Positions 26,612-35,361 of a stretch of 64,000 nucleotides of DNA are shown here, piece by piece. Below the pieces are notes generated by a model. That model had not been told where the DNA came from. It made no database searches and was given only the letters and a program-made list of their open reading frames with translations. The stretch is from Hyphomicrobiales bacterium (GTDB lineage Bacteria > Pseudomonadota > Alphaproteobacteria > Rhizobiales > Rhizobiaceae): assembly GCA_900468805.1 (NCBI GenBank), contig UEIF01000007.1, positions 1 through 64,000 on the forward strand. The letters are read 5' to 3'. The position numbers were made by a program, and so were the translations under genes. Position 1 is the first letter of the stretch. Every line of letters begins with the position of its first letter.

Positions 26612-27577
26612 ATGACATCCAAGCTTGACCAACTCCGCGAGATCACAACCGTCGTCGCCGACACCGGCGATATCCAGGCTGTCGCCCGTCTGAAGCCGGT
26701 CGATTGCACGACCAATCCGTCCATCGTTCTCAAGGCGCTCGGCACGGACATGTTCGCCGACGACATGAAGGAAGCGATTGCCTGGGGCAAGAAGCTCGGC
26801 GGCGATGCCGATGCTGCGGCGGCAGCCGTTGCCGACCGCCTTGCCATCTCCGTAGGTGCTGCACTCGTCAAGCTCGTTCCCGGCCGTGTTTCGACCGAAG
26901 TCGACGCCGATCTGTCCTTCGATACCGAAGCTTCGCTGAAGAAGGCACGCAGCATCATCGCGGCCTACAAGGAGCGCGGCATCGAGAAGGATCGCATCCT
27001 CATCAAGCTCGCTTCCACTTGGGAAGGCATTCGCGCGGCGGAAGTCCTGCAGAAGGAAGGTATCGACTGCAATCTGACGCTGCTCTTCTCGAAGGCCCAG
27101 GCGATTGCTTGTGCCGATGCTGGCGTATTCCTGATCTCGCCGTTCGTCGGCCGTATCCTCGACTGGTACAAGAAGTCGACCGGCAAGGATTTCACTGCCG
27201 AGGAAGATCCGGGCGTCCTGTCCGTTCGTGACATCTACAACTATTACAAGGCAAACGGCATCAAGACGGTTGTCATGGGTGCATCCTTCCGCAACACGGG
27301 CGAAATCGAAGCGCTGGCCGGTTGCGATCGTCTGACGATCGCTCCGAACCTGCTCGATGAGCTGTCCAACGACCAGGGCAAGCTCGAGCGCAAGCTGTCG
27401 CCGGAACCGGTCAAGCCGGCTCCGAAGATCTCGGTCGATGAAAAGACCTTCCGCTGGATGATGAACGAAGATGCCATGGCGACTGAAAAGCTCGCTGAAG
27501 GTATCAGGGCATTCGCAAAGGATCTCGGGACGCTGCGCAGCCAGGTCCGCAAGGAACTGCAGCTCGCTGCTGCCTGA
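26612..27577 (+). CDS. tal: Transaldolase
   Basis: The product has 321 residues, matching the TalB type. TTNPS lies at residues 33-37 and the Schiff-base lysine is Lys132 in [14 protein letters not shown], the same number as in E. coli TalB. The enzyme moves a dihydroxyacetone unit between sugar phosphates in the non-oxidative pentose phosphate pathway, where carbon from xylose and pentitols (used by other clusters in this window) would arrive. The ATG at 26612 follows AAAAGGA by 8 bases; the longer frame from 26558 lacks such a site. A terminator follows, so it is monocistronic. Confidence 0.95.
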   Translation: MTSKLDQLREITTVVADTGDIQAVARLKPVDCTTNPSIVLKALGTDMFADDMKEAIAWGKKLGGDADAAAAAVADRLAISVGAALVKLVPGRVSTEVDADLSFDTEASLKKARSIIAAYKERGIEKDRILIKLASTWEGIRAAEVLQKEGIDCNLTLLFSKAQAIACADAGVFLISPFVGRILDWYKKSTGKDFTAEEDPGVLSVRDIYNYYKANGIKTVVMGASFRNTGEIEALAGCDRLTIAPNLLDELSNDQGKLERKLSPEPVKPAPKISVDEKTFRWMMNEDAMATEKLAEGIRAFAKDLGTLRSQVRKELQLAAA

Positions 27578-27601
27578 GGGCGCGCAAGCCATTGTTTGAC
27601 G

Positions 27602-27636
27602 AAAGGCGCGGGTGCCGCTGGCATCCGCGCCTTTTT
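27602..27636 (+). terminator. Terminator of tal
   Basis: The stem GGCGCGGGTGCC (27605-27616) pairs with GGCATCCGCGCC (27620-27631), one wobble pair, 3-base loop. It is flanked by AAA before and TTTTT after. Confidence 0.88.
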
Positions 27637-27674
27637 CATGTTGATATCAAGGGCATAGAGGCGGGAGGATCGCG

Positions 27675-28343
27675 GTGGCTGACGAGGATGACGGAAATTC
27701 GCTGATCTCGCTTGGCTACAAGCATGCAAGCTTCATTCTTGCGGTGCTCGGCGGTTTCATCGTCTTTCTGCTGCTGACGTCGCGAGAGGTCAGCGCCAGC
27801 AATATCCTGTTCGGCTGGAACGCTTCAGCGATCATTTTCATCGGACTTAGCTGGCGAAAAATGCTGCGGGCCACCGTCGAGAGCATCCGCAAAAGATCTG
27901 CGGATCTCGATTTTTCCGACACGTTCCTGCTTTTCCTGTCGATTGCGGCGGCTCTTGCAAGCATTGCCGGGATTGGGATCGAGCTTCATTCGATCAAGGA
28001 TGCGCCCGCCAATATCGCGCTCTGGCGCGCGGCTGCGGCAATCCTGACCATCATGATCTCCTGGTTTTTCCTGCACACGCTCTTCACGATTCATTATGCC
28101 CACTATTTTTATGGCGGACCGGACAAGGGTGACGGGCTAAAATTCCCTGACGGCATAGAGGAGCCCGCCTATTGGGACTTCCTCTATTTCTCCTTCACGA
28201 TCGGCGTGGCGGCGCAGACGGCCGATGTTGCTGTAACCTCGACGTCAATGCGCAAGCTCACCCTGCTGCATGCGCTTCTGTCCTTCCTGTTCAACACCAC
28301 CATTCTGGCACTTGCGATCAATGTCGGGGCAAGCCTGCTTTAA
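27675..28343 (+). CDS. DUF1345 membrane protein
   Basis: The product has 222 residues with about five hydrophobic helices (about residues 18-36, 46-60, 80-100, 115-137, 195-220). It carries the DUF1345 family segment FPDGIEEPAYWDFLYFSFTIGVAAQTADVAV, which follows a loop rich in Tyr and His. Function is unknown. The start is GTG 27675, preceded by GGGAGGA. Its TAA stop interlocks with the stop of the convergent anti-sigma gene: both stops lie within TTAA at 28340-28343. Confidence 0.83.
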   Translation: MADEDDGNSLISLGYKHASFILAVLGGFIVFLLLTSREVSASNILFGWNASAIIFIGLSWRKMLRATVESIRKRSADLDFSDTFLLFLSIAAALASIAGIGIELHSIKDAPANIALWRAAAAILTIMISWFFLHTLFTIHYAHYFYGGPDKGDGLKFPDGIEEPAYWDFLYFSFTIGVAAQTADVAVTSTSMRKLTLLHALLSFLFNTTILALAINVGASLL

Positions 28344-29140
28344 AGCCTTGCCGCAGAACGGAAGAAGCTCTCGAACTCGGCGAGATCGCCTGAAGCGACA
28401 TCCGAGATCGCCCAGAACATCAGTCCGCCATCCGACCATTGCGCCATGTTGTAGCCGTCATGCTCGGTCGTCGTCCGGGCCCCGGAAGCCGCAGGCCAGA
28501 TGAACAGGTTGATGATGTGGCCGTGGCGCCTATAGACGAGGGCGGCGACAGTGCGGCCACCGATATAATCGACGCGCCCGCCGACCAGCGGGAAGCCGTC
28601 CTTGGCGAGATCGCTGACAGGCGGCGAAAAGTCGATCTTGCCGTTGAACCAAGGCTTTACCGTATGTTGATCCGAGGTCAGGACGTCGGTCAGATGATCA
28701 GCCATCATGGAGCGGACATGACTTGCCATGATCTCATCCTGCAGAAGCAGGGTCTGCGACGGTGCGTTGACGAACAGGAAGCCGCTCGCCGTCAACACCG
28801 CCAGAGATGGCACGAAGCTCCAATGCCGGATGAAGTCCAAGGTACGGCGCCAGAGAGGCGGCTGGTGTTGCGGCGGCAGGCCGGAAGTTGTCGCGGCCTG
28901 TTCGAAGGACAGCATGGACAGCACTTGCGAACGCAGGGCCTCAGGCGGTTTCCACCGCACGCCATCCTGATCAACAATCTTCCTCACTGCACCGACCCTT
29001 TCTATCTCCGCCCGGCAGTTTTCGCAGGTTCCGAGATGATCCTCGAACTGTGCTGCGTGGACGGAATCAAGTTCGCCATCAATAAAAGCGTGCAGCATGA
29101 TGTGCCATTCGGGGCAACCTTTCGATTGGGTTTCGCTCAT
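28340..29140 (-). CDS. Zinc-containing anti-sigma factor (ZAS type), membrane-anchored
   Basis: The product has 266 residues. The N-terminal anti-sigma domain has the zinc motif His35-X3-Cys39-X2-Cys42 (HLGTCENC). A single membrane helix follows at about residues 106-125, then a C-terminal domain of about 140 residues outside the cytoplasm. It should hold the sigma factor encoded directly upstream inactive until a signal is received. The genes overlap by 4 bases (ATGA at 29137-29140), the usual sign of a sigma/anti-sigma pair made in fixed ratio. The signal is unknown; the Cys/His zinc site makes redox stress plausible. Confidence 0.87.
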   Translation of the reverse strand: MSETQSKGCPEWHIMLHAFIDGELDSVHAAQFEDHLGTCENCRAEIERVGAVRKIVDQDGVRWKPPEALRSQVLSMLSFEQAATTSGLPPQHQPPLWRRTLDFIRHWSFVPSLAVLTASGFLFVNAPSQTLLLQDEIMASHVRSMMADHLTDVLTSDQHTVKPWFNGKIDFSPPVSDLAKDGFPLVGGRVDYIGGRTVAALVYRRHGHIINLFIWPAASGARTTTEHDGYNMAQWSDGGLMFWAISDVASGDLAEFESFFRSAARL

Positions 29141-29886
29141 CCTGCCGTCTCGCTCTTGTTGCCTGCATCCCAGGTGTCGGCAAATTCGCGCCGGGCTCTC
29201 GCAAGGCGCGACATCACGGTGCCGATCGGCGCGTCGATGATGTCAGCGATCTGCCGGTAGGAGAGATCTTCGAGCTCGCGCAGAACAAGAATCTCCCGCA
29301 TCGTTTCCGGAAGCCTGCTGATGACGGCGCGCACACGCTGCTGTTCGCTGCGCCGGATCATCGCCGTCTCGGGAGAATCCTCTTCAGATGCGATCTGATA
29401 GCCTTCATCCTCGTCGGGATCGGTGCTGCCGTTATCGTCCAGATGGCGCTCGAAACGTGCCTTGCGGCGATCCTGCTGGCGCCAGACGTGGCAGCAGTTC
29501 CTGACGATAGCAAAAAGCCAGGAACGCGGATCGCCGCCGCGATAGGTTTCGAAATTGCGATAGGCGCGCAGGAATGCTTCCTGGACGATATCCCTGGAGG
29601 CTTCGGCGTCACGGCTGAGGAAGCGGGCAAAATTATAGGCCGCATCCAGGTGCGGAACCATCACATGCTGAAAGCGCTGCATGAATTCATGCTGCGCGGC
29701 CTTGTCGGCCGTCGAAGCGACCCGTTCGCTGACGGATTTCTCCGAGACCATGAGGTGGAACAGCCGCGCGGCGCCGGCGAAAAGCGTCGCCAGCGCCGAT
29801 ATTCGAATGCGCGCCCGCGGCACTTGCCTGACGAGCAGCATCCAGTCGTTCGATCCGACGGGATAGGTGATCTGAACGTTTGTCAT
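29137..29886 (-). CDS. ECF-family RNA polymerase sigma factor
   Basis: The sigma region 2 segment is DIVQEAFLRAYRNFETYRGGD, then SWLFAIVRNCC. The sigma region 4 segment is LPETMREILVLRELEDLSYR, then QIADIIDAPIGTVMSRLARA. Between them is an acidic linker of about 50 residues. The start is uncertain. I give ATG 29886 (249 residues) because GGGAGG lies just upstream and the predicted promoter at 29954-29982 would put it in a 60-base leader. ATG 29751 (204 residues) would be closer to usual ECF length but has no ribosome site. It overlaps the anti-sigma gene by 4 bases, and the matching divergent promoter suggests it drives itself and the hydrolase operon. Confidence 0.86.
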   Translation of the reverse strand: MTNVQITYPVGSNDWMLLVRQVPRARIRISALATLFAGAARLFHLMVSEKSVSERVASTADKAAQHEFMQRFQHVMVPHLDAAYNFARFLSRDAEASRDIVQEAFLRAYRNFETYRGGDPRSWLFAIVRNCCHVWRQQDRRKARFERHLDDNGSTDPDEDEGYQIASEEDSPETAMIRRSEQQRVRAVISRLPETMREILVLRELEDLSYRQIADIIDAPIGTVMSRLARARREFADTWDAGNKSETAG

Positions 29887-29953
29887 CATCCTCCCTGCCT
29901 CAATAGCAGCCGATTGGGACGTGAGACCCGTGGTCACAATAGTCCCTTGCAGT

Positions 29954-29982
29954 CTAGACCGCTCGTCGCGCGATTTTATTCC
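29954..29982 (-). promoter_or_regulatory. Predicted ECF-type promoter of the sigma/anti-sigma operon
   Basis: On the minus strand GGAATAA (29982-29976) is followed after exactly 17 bases by TCTAG (29958-29954). The identical pair with the same spacing faces the opposite way at 30083-30111. The resemblance to ECF -35 elements (GGAAC/GGAAT) supports autoregulation. Confidence 0.65.
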
Positions 29983-30082
29983 AGATAATGCCGATTTATT
30001 TGCAAGCAGCCGGGGCGAAAGACGCATTTCGAGAAAATAAGCACACATTTCCAATGGTTTGTCGAAAATCGTATTCGAGCTG

Positions 30083-30111
30083 GGAATAACAGCGCGCTGT
30101 CGGCGATCTAG
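30083..30111 (+). promoter_or_regulatory. Predicted ECF-type promoter of the metallo-hydrolase operon
   Basis: GGAATAA (30083-30089), exactly 17 bases, TCTAG (30107-30111), about 75 bases before the hydrolase start. The spacer contains the 12-bp palindrome ACAGCGCGCTGT (30089-30100), which could bind a second regulator. Confidence 0.65.
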
Positions 30112-30185
30112 TTCGTCAGCGAGGGCATCCGAGTAATCGCAGTCTTCGCCGTTCGAAAATGCCATCAACAAGAGGAGGCATATTC

Positions 30186-31160
30186 ATGTTCACCATGTCA
30201 CGTCGCGCCGTGCTGGGATCGGCTGCTGCTGCGGCTGCATTCGGCCTGTCATCGAAGCTCGAATTCGTAATGCCGGCATTTGCCGCGACACCGCTGGAGC
30301 CGACGGTTGGCTTCTACAAATACAAGGTCGGCGATATCGAGGTGACGGCGATCTATGACGGCATCTGGAAGAAGCCGCATGATCCAACCTTCATCAAGAA
30401 CGCCTCGATCGAGGACACCAAGGAAGCGCTTTCCAAGGCGGGGCTTACGACCGAATTCATGCCGATCCCGCTGACGGTGGTCGTCCTGAAGGTCGGCAAT
30501 CGCCTGATCATGATGGATGCCGGTTCCGGTGTCGGTCAGTGGCAGGAGAATGCCACGCACCTGCCGGCGAATATGGCAGCGGCCGGTATCGACTACACGA
30601 AGATCGATACGGTCATGATCTCGCATTTCCATCCGGACCATGTCTGGGGGCTGATGGAAAAGGGAACGAACAATCCTGTCTTCCCGAATGCCGAACTCAT
30701 CGTCAACGCCGTCGAATATAACTGGTGGACGGAGCCCGGCCGTGTCGAGAAGCTTGCAGAGGGGCGCAAGCCGGCCGGCAAGCGCATCGCCGCCGTCTTC
30801 CCGAAATGGAAGAATTGGAAGCTGGTGGATGACGGAGCCGAGGTTGCACCGGGCATAAGGTTGCTTTCATCACCAGGCCATACACCCGGCCATTCAACCT
30901 ACCTCGTCACCTCGGGCAACAAGCAACTGCTCATCTCCGCCGATATCATGTACGTGCCGGCGCTGCTCGCCCCGCATCCCGAATGGCAGGGCAGCTATGA
31001 CCAGGATGGGCCGACGGCCATCGACACGCGCCGCCGCCTCATCGATCGCGTGATCGCCGACAATATCGCGATCTGCGGCTCGCATTTCCCATTTCCCGGC
31101 TCGGGCACCTTCGTCAAGGACGGAAGCGCCTATGCATTCACTCCCACAAACCAGGCCTGA
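30186..31160 (+). CDS. Tat-exported metallo-beta-lactamase-fold hydrolase
   Basis: The product has 324 residues. The N-terminus is a twin-arginine signal (MSRRAVLGSAAAAAAFG) ending near AFAATPLEP, so the protein probably folds with its metals in the cytoplasm and is exported to the periplasm. The metal-binding motif is HFHPDH, His147 to His152. Further ligands are likely at GHTPGHS, ISADI and CGSHF. Related proteins include lactonases and other hydrolases; the substrate cannot be read from sequence. The ATG at 30186 is preceded by AGAGGAGG. A TPR gene and a DoxX gene follow in the same direction. Confidence 0.87.
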   Translation: MFTMSRRAVLGSAAAAAAFGLSSKLEFVMPAFAATPLEPTVGFYKYKVGDIEVTAIYDGIWKKPHDPTFIKNASIEDTKEALSKAGLTTEFMPIPLTVVVLKVGNRLIMMDAGSGVGQWQENATHLPANMAAAGIDYTKIDTVMISHFHPDHVWGLMEKGTNNPVFPNAELIVNAVEYNWWTEPGRVEKLAEGRKPAGKRIAAVFPKWKNWKLVDDGAEVAPGIRLLSSPGHTPGHSTYLVTSGNKQLLISADIMYVPALLAPHPEWQGSYDQDGPTAIDTRRRLIDRVIADNIAICGSHFPFPGSGTFVKDGSAYAFTPTNQA

Positions 31161-31180
31161 AAGGCTGACAGGAGCTTACG

Positions 31181-31645
31181 ATGATGAAATATGCCATTCT
31201 CGGATTTATCTGGTTCTGCGCCATTTCCGCCGGTGTTTCCGCGGTCACCGCATTTCCAGCCTTCGCCGTCGACAACATGGAGTCGATTGACGCACCCGAC
31301 CTCACGTCGGTGCGCGCCAAGATCGACGCCAAGGACTATGCCGGTGCGCTCGCGGAGCTTCGCGATCTTGCCGAAGATAATCAGCAGGCAGATGTTTATA
31401 ATCTGATGGGTTTCACCCTGCGCAAGACCGGCGATTACCGGATGTCGCTGACCTATTATACCAAGGCGCTGGAGCTTCAGCCCGATCATAAGGCGGCACG
31501 TGAATATCTCGGCGAACTCTATGTCGAGACCGGCGACGTGGCGAAGGCCGAGGAGCAGGTATCCGTGCTCAAGCAGCTTTGCCCTGCAGGCTGCGAGGAG
31601 CTTAAAGACCTGCAGACAGCGATTGCTGCGAAGGGCAGCAACTGA
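31181..31645 (+). CDS. Exported tetratricopeptide-repeat protein
   Basis: The product has 154 residues. A Sec signal peptide covers about residues 1-30 (MMKYAILGFIWFCAISAGVS, then ending AFA). The rest contains two or three TPR units: GALAELRDLAEDNQQADVYN, then MGFTLRKTGDYRMSLTYYTK, then EYLGELYVETGDVAKAEEQV. It is a likely periplasmic protein-binding scaffold. It lies 20 bases after the hydrolase gene with AGGAGC before the ATG, so it is in the same operon. Two Cys near the C-terminus (LCPAGCEEL) could form a disulfide. Its partner is unknown; the exported hydrolase is the obvious candidate. Confidence 0.8.
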   Translation: MMKYAILGFIWFCAISAGVSAVTAFPAFAVDNMESIDAPDLTSVRAKIDAKDYAGALAELRDLAEDNQQADVYNLMGFTLRKTGDYRMSLTYYTKALELQPDHKAAREYLGELYVETGDVAKAEEQVSVLKQLCPAGCEELKDLQTAIAAKGSN

Positions 31646-31707
31646 CCGGTCAAGAACGGCAAGAGCAGGCGGCACTACCGCCTGCTTTCTTTCAAGAGGA
31701 GAGTACG

Positions 31708-32151
31708 ATGGAAAACGCTGCAGGCTGGTCTCGGCTGGCCGATCTCATTCTTCTTCTGGGGAGGCTTCTGCTATCCCTGATTTTCCTGCATGAGGGATCG
31801 TCACTCGCGACAGATATGACCGCAACGCTCGCTACATTTGCTGAGCTCGGCCTGCCTCCAGTGGTGACATTTGGCGTCATCGCCCTGCAGATCGGCGCCG
31901 GCCTTTCCATTGCTGCCGGTTTGCTCACCCGGCTCGGCGCGGCGGCGCTGGGGCTGTTCTGCCTTGCGACGGCCTTTCTGTTTCACACCAACTTCGCCAG
32001 CCAGAACGAGCTGCTGCATTTCGAGAAGGATCTGGCAATCGCTGGCGGCATGTTCGTCCTGGCGGTCTCCGGTGCGGGATGGCTGTCGATCGACAATCTG
32101 GTGAAACGGCAGGCGAAAGGGTTGCATTCCTGGCTTAGAGCGGTGCTCTAG
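31708..32151 (+). CDS. DoxX-family membrane protein
   Basis: The product has 147 residues with four membrane helices typical of DoxX (LADLILLLGRLLLSLIFLHE, then VTFGVIALQIGAGLSIAAG, RLGAAALGLFCLATAFLFH, AIAGGMFVLAVSGAGWLSID). DoxX proteins occur with oxidative stress and thiosulfate or sulfide oxidation systems, and often near ECF sigma factors. It is probably the third gene of the hydrolase operon, 62 bases after the TPR gene, with AAGAGGAG before the ATG. A function in quinone-linked redox control is known only for some relatives. Confidence 0.83.
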   Translation: MENAAGWSRLADLILLLGRLLLSLIFLHEGSSLATDMTATLATFAELGLPPVVTFGVIALQIGAGLSIAAGLLTRLGAAALGLFCLATAFLFHTNFASQNELLHFEKDLAIAGGMFVLAVSGAGWLSIDNLVKRQAKGLHSWLRAVL

Positions 32152-32189
32152 CGAACTTGCGGCCGCCGGCACCGCCCTCGGGCCAGCCG

Positions 32190-32363
32190 CTAGAAGATCG
32201 CCTGCCCGGCCATCAAAGCCAGGATAAGGAAAATCAGGAAGACGACGAGGAATATGCCGAAGAGTACGCGGGCGATCGTCGCGGTCGCCGCGGAAATACC
32301 GGAGAAGCCGAAAAAGCCGGCGATGATCGAAATTACCAGAAATATCAGAGCCCATTTTAACAT
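32190..32363 (-). CDS. DUF1328 small membrane protein (YtjA-like)
   Basis: This 57-codon gene begins [20 protein letters not shown] and continues through [20 protein letters not shown] to a C-terminus ending GQAIF. That is the DUF1328 family over its full length: two membrane helices separated by a short Ala/Thr-rich turn. Function is unknown; relatives are induced under general stress in several proteobacteria. The ATG at 32363 has AGAGGAAA 6 bases upstream. A promoter of general-stress type lies 30-55 bases upstream. It is convergent with doxX. Confidence 0.85.
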   Translation of the reverse strand: MLKWALIFLVISIIAGFFGFSGISAATATIARVLFGIFLVVFLIFLILALMAGQAIF

Positions 32364-32393
32364 GGCTATTTTCCTCTGCGATTGCTGGAAGAA

Positions 32394-32418
32394 GACGCGC
32401 TAAAGCTGATTTTGTTCC
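32394..32418 (-). promoter_or_regulatory. EcfG-like general stress promoter of the DUF1328 gene
   Basis: On the minus strand GGAAC (32418-32414) is followed by 16 bases and CGTC (32397-32394). The alphaproteobacterial general stress sigma factor EcfG uses GGAAC-N16/17-CGTT. The last base differs. The predicted transcript would begin about 25 bases before the start codon. Confidence 0.4.
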
Positions 32419-32565
32419 AGTTCGTTAAATGGAACGTCGTTCCTTAAAGTCGTACTGCTTTGGCCGGTAACGGCTTTTCGAAGGCGTTTGACTGTTTCAA
32501 GGGACGTCATCGATATCGAGGCGGCACAGAACTGCTTGCGCTCTATGGCCAGGCCTAAAGCCGAC

Positions 32566-33672
32566 CTAGATTTTCAAGCTTGAGAGCAGCGAGATGAGCT
32601 GGGACTGGCGTTGCGTGCCAGTTTTGGCGAGAACCTTTTTCACGTAGCCGCGCGTCGTCTCATAGGTCAGTCCGGATATTTCGGCGATCTGGCGCGGCGA
32701 CGAACCTTCCATGAGCAGTCGGGCGACCGTCGTTTCCTGAGGGGTAAGTGCGAACAGCTGTCGCAGCAGATCTCGGCTTGGGCTGGCGCGCTCGGAAAGA
32801 TCCGTGATGATGGCGACGGCGGCGGAATGCGAGAAGAGCTCGGCCGGCACTCCGTTCAGCCGTTGGGCGCGGATCACCAGCGGCGCCTTTCCCGAACGCG
32901 AAAACAGGACGGGTGTGGAAACCACCGGATTGGCGAAAGACTCTTTCGAAAGAACCGCCTGCAGGTGGCGGCGCAGGAGCCCGGTTTCTTCCTGGCTGAT
33001 GGCAACGAGTTCCCGATCCAGAATACGGATGTTTCCGTCGATCAGTTTCTCCGCCTGCTTGTTCAGTCGGGTAATGCGCCCGGCCCGGTCGAAGAAGATG
33101 ACCGCGGTGCCGGTCAGCTCGAAGGCCTCGCTCATGCTATCGATCTTGGCGACATCGAGAGCGCGGATGATTTCGGCGGCGGCGGTCAGTCTCGACTGCA
33201 TTTTTATGAGCAATCGCTCGTCGTCTCGATCGAAAGGCTGGTCTTCAATCCGGCGCTGCAGATTGAGGCTCAGCATCGCATCGCCCGCGGTGAAGCCCAC
33301 CATGGCGGAATAGCGAAAGCCGAAGCGGGCCAGGAATTCCGTATAGAAGCTGTGGTGCTTGAATTCTTCCTCGCTGGCGATGTCGTGTTCGATAATGACG
33401 CCCTTGGTCATCGCAACCGCAAGGCCACGCTCACGAAAATCGCGTTTGTACCATTCTTCGGAAAAATAGACCTGGAAGGCGTCCAGCAAATTCGGCGTGC
33501 TCAGGAAGCCGAAGGGGAATTTCCCTCGGACCGGCATGATATGCGTTCCTACCGAACCAGTGGCCTGACTGATCTGCTCCAGAGTGCGCTCCCAGCTCGC
33601 AGGCACCAGTGCGGATTCCAGCAATCCGTCCAGGGCTGCTTCGAGCTCGGAGATATCGATGCGCGTCGCCAT
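32566..33672 (-). CDS. LuxR-family transcriptional regulator with PAS-like sensor region
   Basis: The product has 368 residues. The C-terminal LuxR/FixJ helix-turn-helix is at about residues 305-362 (FALTPQETTVARLLMEGSSP, then SGLTYETTRGYVKKVLAKTG). The region at about 170-290 resembles a PAS domain (FELTGTAVIFFDRAGRITRL). The first 165 residues are a further sensor-like domain with no motif I recognise. There is no receiver Asp phosphorylation site and no autoinducer-binding signature, so it is a stand-alone regulator of unknown signal. It follows the putrescine-type operon on the same strand but is separated from it by a terminator-like palindrome. Confidence 0.82.
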   Translation of the reverse strand: MATRIDISELEAALDGLLESALVPASWERTLEQISQATGSVGTHIMPVRGKFPFGFLSTPNLLDAFQVYFSEEWYKRDFRERGLAVAMTKGVIIEHDIASEEEFKHHSFYTEFLARFGFRYSAMVGFTAGDAMLSLNLQRRIEDQPFDRDDERLLIKMQSRLTAAAEIIRALDVAKIDSMSEAFELTGTAVIFFDRAGRITRLNKQAEKLIDGNIRILDRELVAISQEETGLLRRHLQAVLSKESFANPVVSTPVLFSRSGKAPLVIRAQRLNGVPAELFSHSAAVAIITDLSERASPSRDLLRQLFALTPQETTVARLLMEGSSPRQIAEISGLTYETTRGYVKKVLAKTGTQRQSQLISLLSSLKI

Positions 33673-33800
33673 GAATAAGTAATGCCCAACCGATTTCTTT
33701 GATTCGATGAAGAATCACACTTATCGCGGAGCGCCCTATGGAGTGAGCGCGCAATTCCGCGTTTAGAAACAGTATCTGCAGTTGTATTATGACAAAGTGA

Positions 33801-33831
33801 CAAAAGTCACTGACGGCGGCAGTGACTTTTG
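33801..33831 (-). terminator. Terminator-like perfect inverted repeat after the putrescine-type operon
   Basis: CAAAAGTCACTG (33801-33812) and CAGTGACTTTTG (33820-33831) are perfect 12-bp arms around a 7-base loop. They lie 27 bases beyond the patD stop. The AAAA/TTTT ends make it usable in both directions. It is also in the LuxR upstream region, so an operator role is possible. Confidence 0.6.
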
Positions 33832-33857
33832 AAAGAGATCAAGACGCTTTTGTTCAA

Positions 33858-35285
33858 CTATCCGTGATTGATCATTACATGGCGGACAGCCGTATAGTCT
33901 TCCAGGGCGTAGACAGACATGTCCTTGCCATAGCCTGATTGTTTCAGGCCGCCATGCGGCATTTCGTTGACCAACATGAAATGCGTGTTGATCCAGGTGC
34001 AGCCATACTGAAGGCGGGCAGCGGTCTTCATGCCGCGGCCGATATCTTTCGTCCAGACGGAAGAGGCGAGGCCGTAATCGCTATCGTTTGCCCAGGTCAC
34101 TGCGTCTTCGACGTCGGTAAAGCGGGTGACCGAGACGACAGGGCCGAAGACTTCGCGGCGGACGATCTCATCATCCTGTGTGGCGCCCGCGACGACCGTC
34201 GGCGTGAAGAAGAAGCCCTTGTCGCCCGAGACCTTGCCGCCGGTGGTGATTTCCATGTGCTTGTGTTCGGCAGCGCGGGTGACGAAGCTCTCGACGCGAT
34301 CGCGCTGGCGCTTGGAAATCAGCGGACCGATTTCGTTCTCTGTGTCGTCGGCCTGGTTGAAGCGGATGCTCGAGACGGCGGAGGTCAGATCGGCGACGAA
34401 ATTGTCGTAGACCTTCGCGTCAGCATAGATGCGGCAGGCGGCCGTACAATCCTGGCCGGCGTTGTAGTAGCCAAAGGTGCGGATGCCGGCGACGACGGCG
34501 TCGATATCGGCATCGTCGAAGACGATGACCGGCGCCTTGCCGCCAAGCTCCAGATGGGTGCGCTTGACGGTCTTGGCGGCGGCCTGCAGCACCTTCTTGC
34601 CGGTCGCAACGTCTCCGGTGATCGATATCATGTTGATTTTCGGATGGTTGATCAGCGCGTTGCCGACGCTCTCACCGCGTCCAAGGATGACATTGACCAC
34701 GCCTTGGGGAAGGATATCAGACATCAGCTTTGCCATCTTCAGGGCCGTCAGCGGTGTCTGTTCGGACGGCTTGAAGACGACCGTGTTGCCGCCGGCGATC
34801 GCCGGCGCCAGCTTCCAGGCCATCATCATCAGCGGGTAGTTCCACGGTGCGATCGAGCCGACGATGCCGATCGGGTCGCGGCGGATCATCGACGTATGGC
34901 CGGGAAGATATTCACCGGCGACCGGTCCATGCAGATTGCGCACCGCACCGGCAAAAAAGCGGTAACAATCGACAATGGCCGGGATTTCGTCATTCAGCAC
35001 TGCATTGATTGGTTTGCCGCAGTTCAGCGCTTCGAGCGTGGCAAAGCCCTGGGCATCCTTTTCAATGGCATCGGCAATCTTCAGGAGATAAGCGGAGCGC
35101 TCGGAGGGTGTCGTCTGCGACCAGGCGACAAAGGCCTTTTCGGCGGCATCCACGGCGGCATCGATCTGGCCGAGCGAGGCTTCGGGAAGGTTCAGCACCG
35201 TCTCGCCCGTCTTCGGGTTCAAGATATGCTCTTCCGTTTCCGTGCCGGTCTCGAAGCGCGAACCGATCAGCATTTGCGTGTCCAT
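33858..35285 (-). CDS. patD: Gamma-aminobutyraldehyde dehydrogenase
   Basis: The product has 475 residues. The catalytic Cys280 is in [11 protein letters not shown] and the general base Glu246 in [17 protein letters not shown]. The whole length closely follows E. coli PatD (YdcW), for example [20 protein letters not shown] and [20 protein letters not shown]. The enzyme oxidises 4-aminobutanal to GABA in putrescine breakdown. The ATG at 35285 fits that family; the frame extends 59 codons further through non-homologous sequence. In the 76 bases after the preceding permease a hairpin GGAAAGCG/CGCTTTCC (35326-35346) may tune expression. It is the last gene of an operon in the order ydcSTUV-patD, the same as in E. 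coli. Confidence 0.92.
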   Translation of the reverse strand: MDTQMLIGSRFETGTETEEHILNPKTGETVLNLPEASLGQIDAAVDAAEKAFVAWSQTTPSERSAYLLKIADAIEKDAQGFATLEALNCGKPINAVLNDEIPAIVDCYRFFAGAVRNLHGPVAGEYLPGHTSMIRRDPIGIVGSIAPWNYPLMMMAWKLAPAIAGGNTVVFKPSEQTPLTALKMAKLMSDILPQGVVNVILGRGESVGNALINHPKINMISITGDVATGKKVLQAAAKTVKRTHLELGGKAPVIVFDDADIDAVVAGIRTFGYYNAGQDCTAACRIYADAKVYDNFVADLTSAVSSIRFNQADDTENEIGPLISKRQRDRVESFVTRAAEHKHMEITTGGKVSGDKGFFFTPTVVAGATQDDEIVRREVFGPVVSVTRFTDVEDAVTWANDSDYGLASSVWTKDIGRGMKTAARLQYGCTWINTHFMLVNEMPHGGLKQSGYGKDMSVYALEDYTAVRHVMINHG

Positions 35286-35361
35286 GGGCGTTCTCCCTAT
35301 TCGTTGGTGGAGCGGGATGGGGGCTGGAAAGCGCTTGACGCTTTCCGTATTCCGCTCCGGG

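Noticed and set aside
32414-32450. A second GGAAC on the plus strand (32431-32435) as a stress promoter
   Set aside because: The downstream element is at a poor distance and no plus-strand gene follows; the site is part of a short GGAAC-GTC-GTTCC palindrome.
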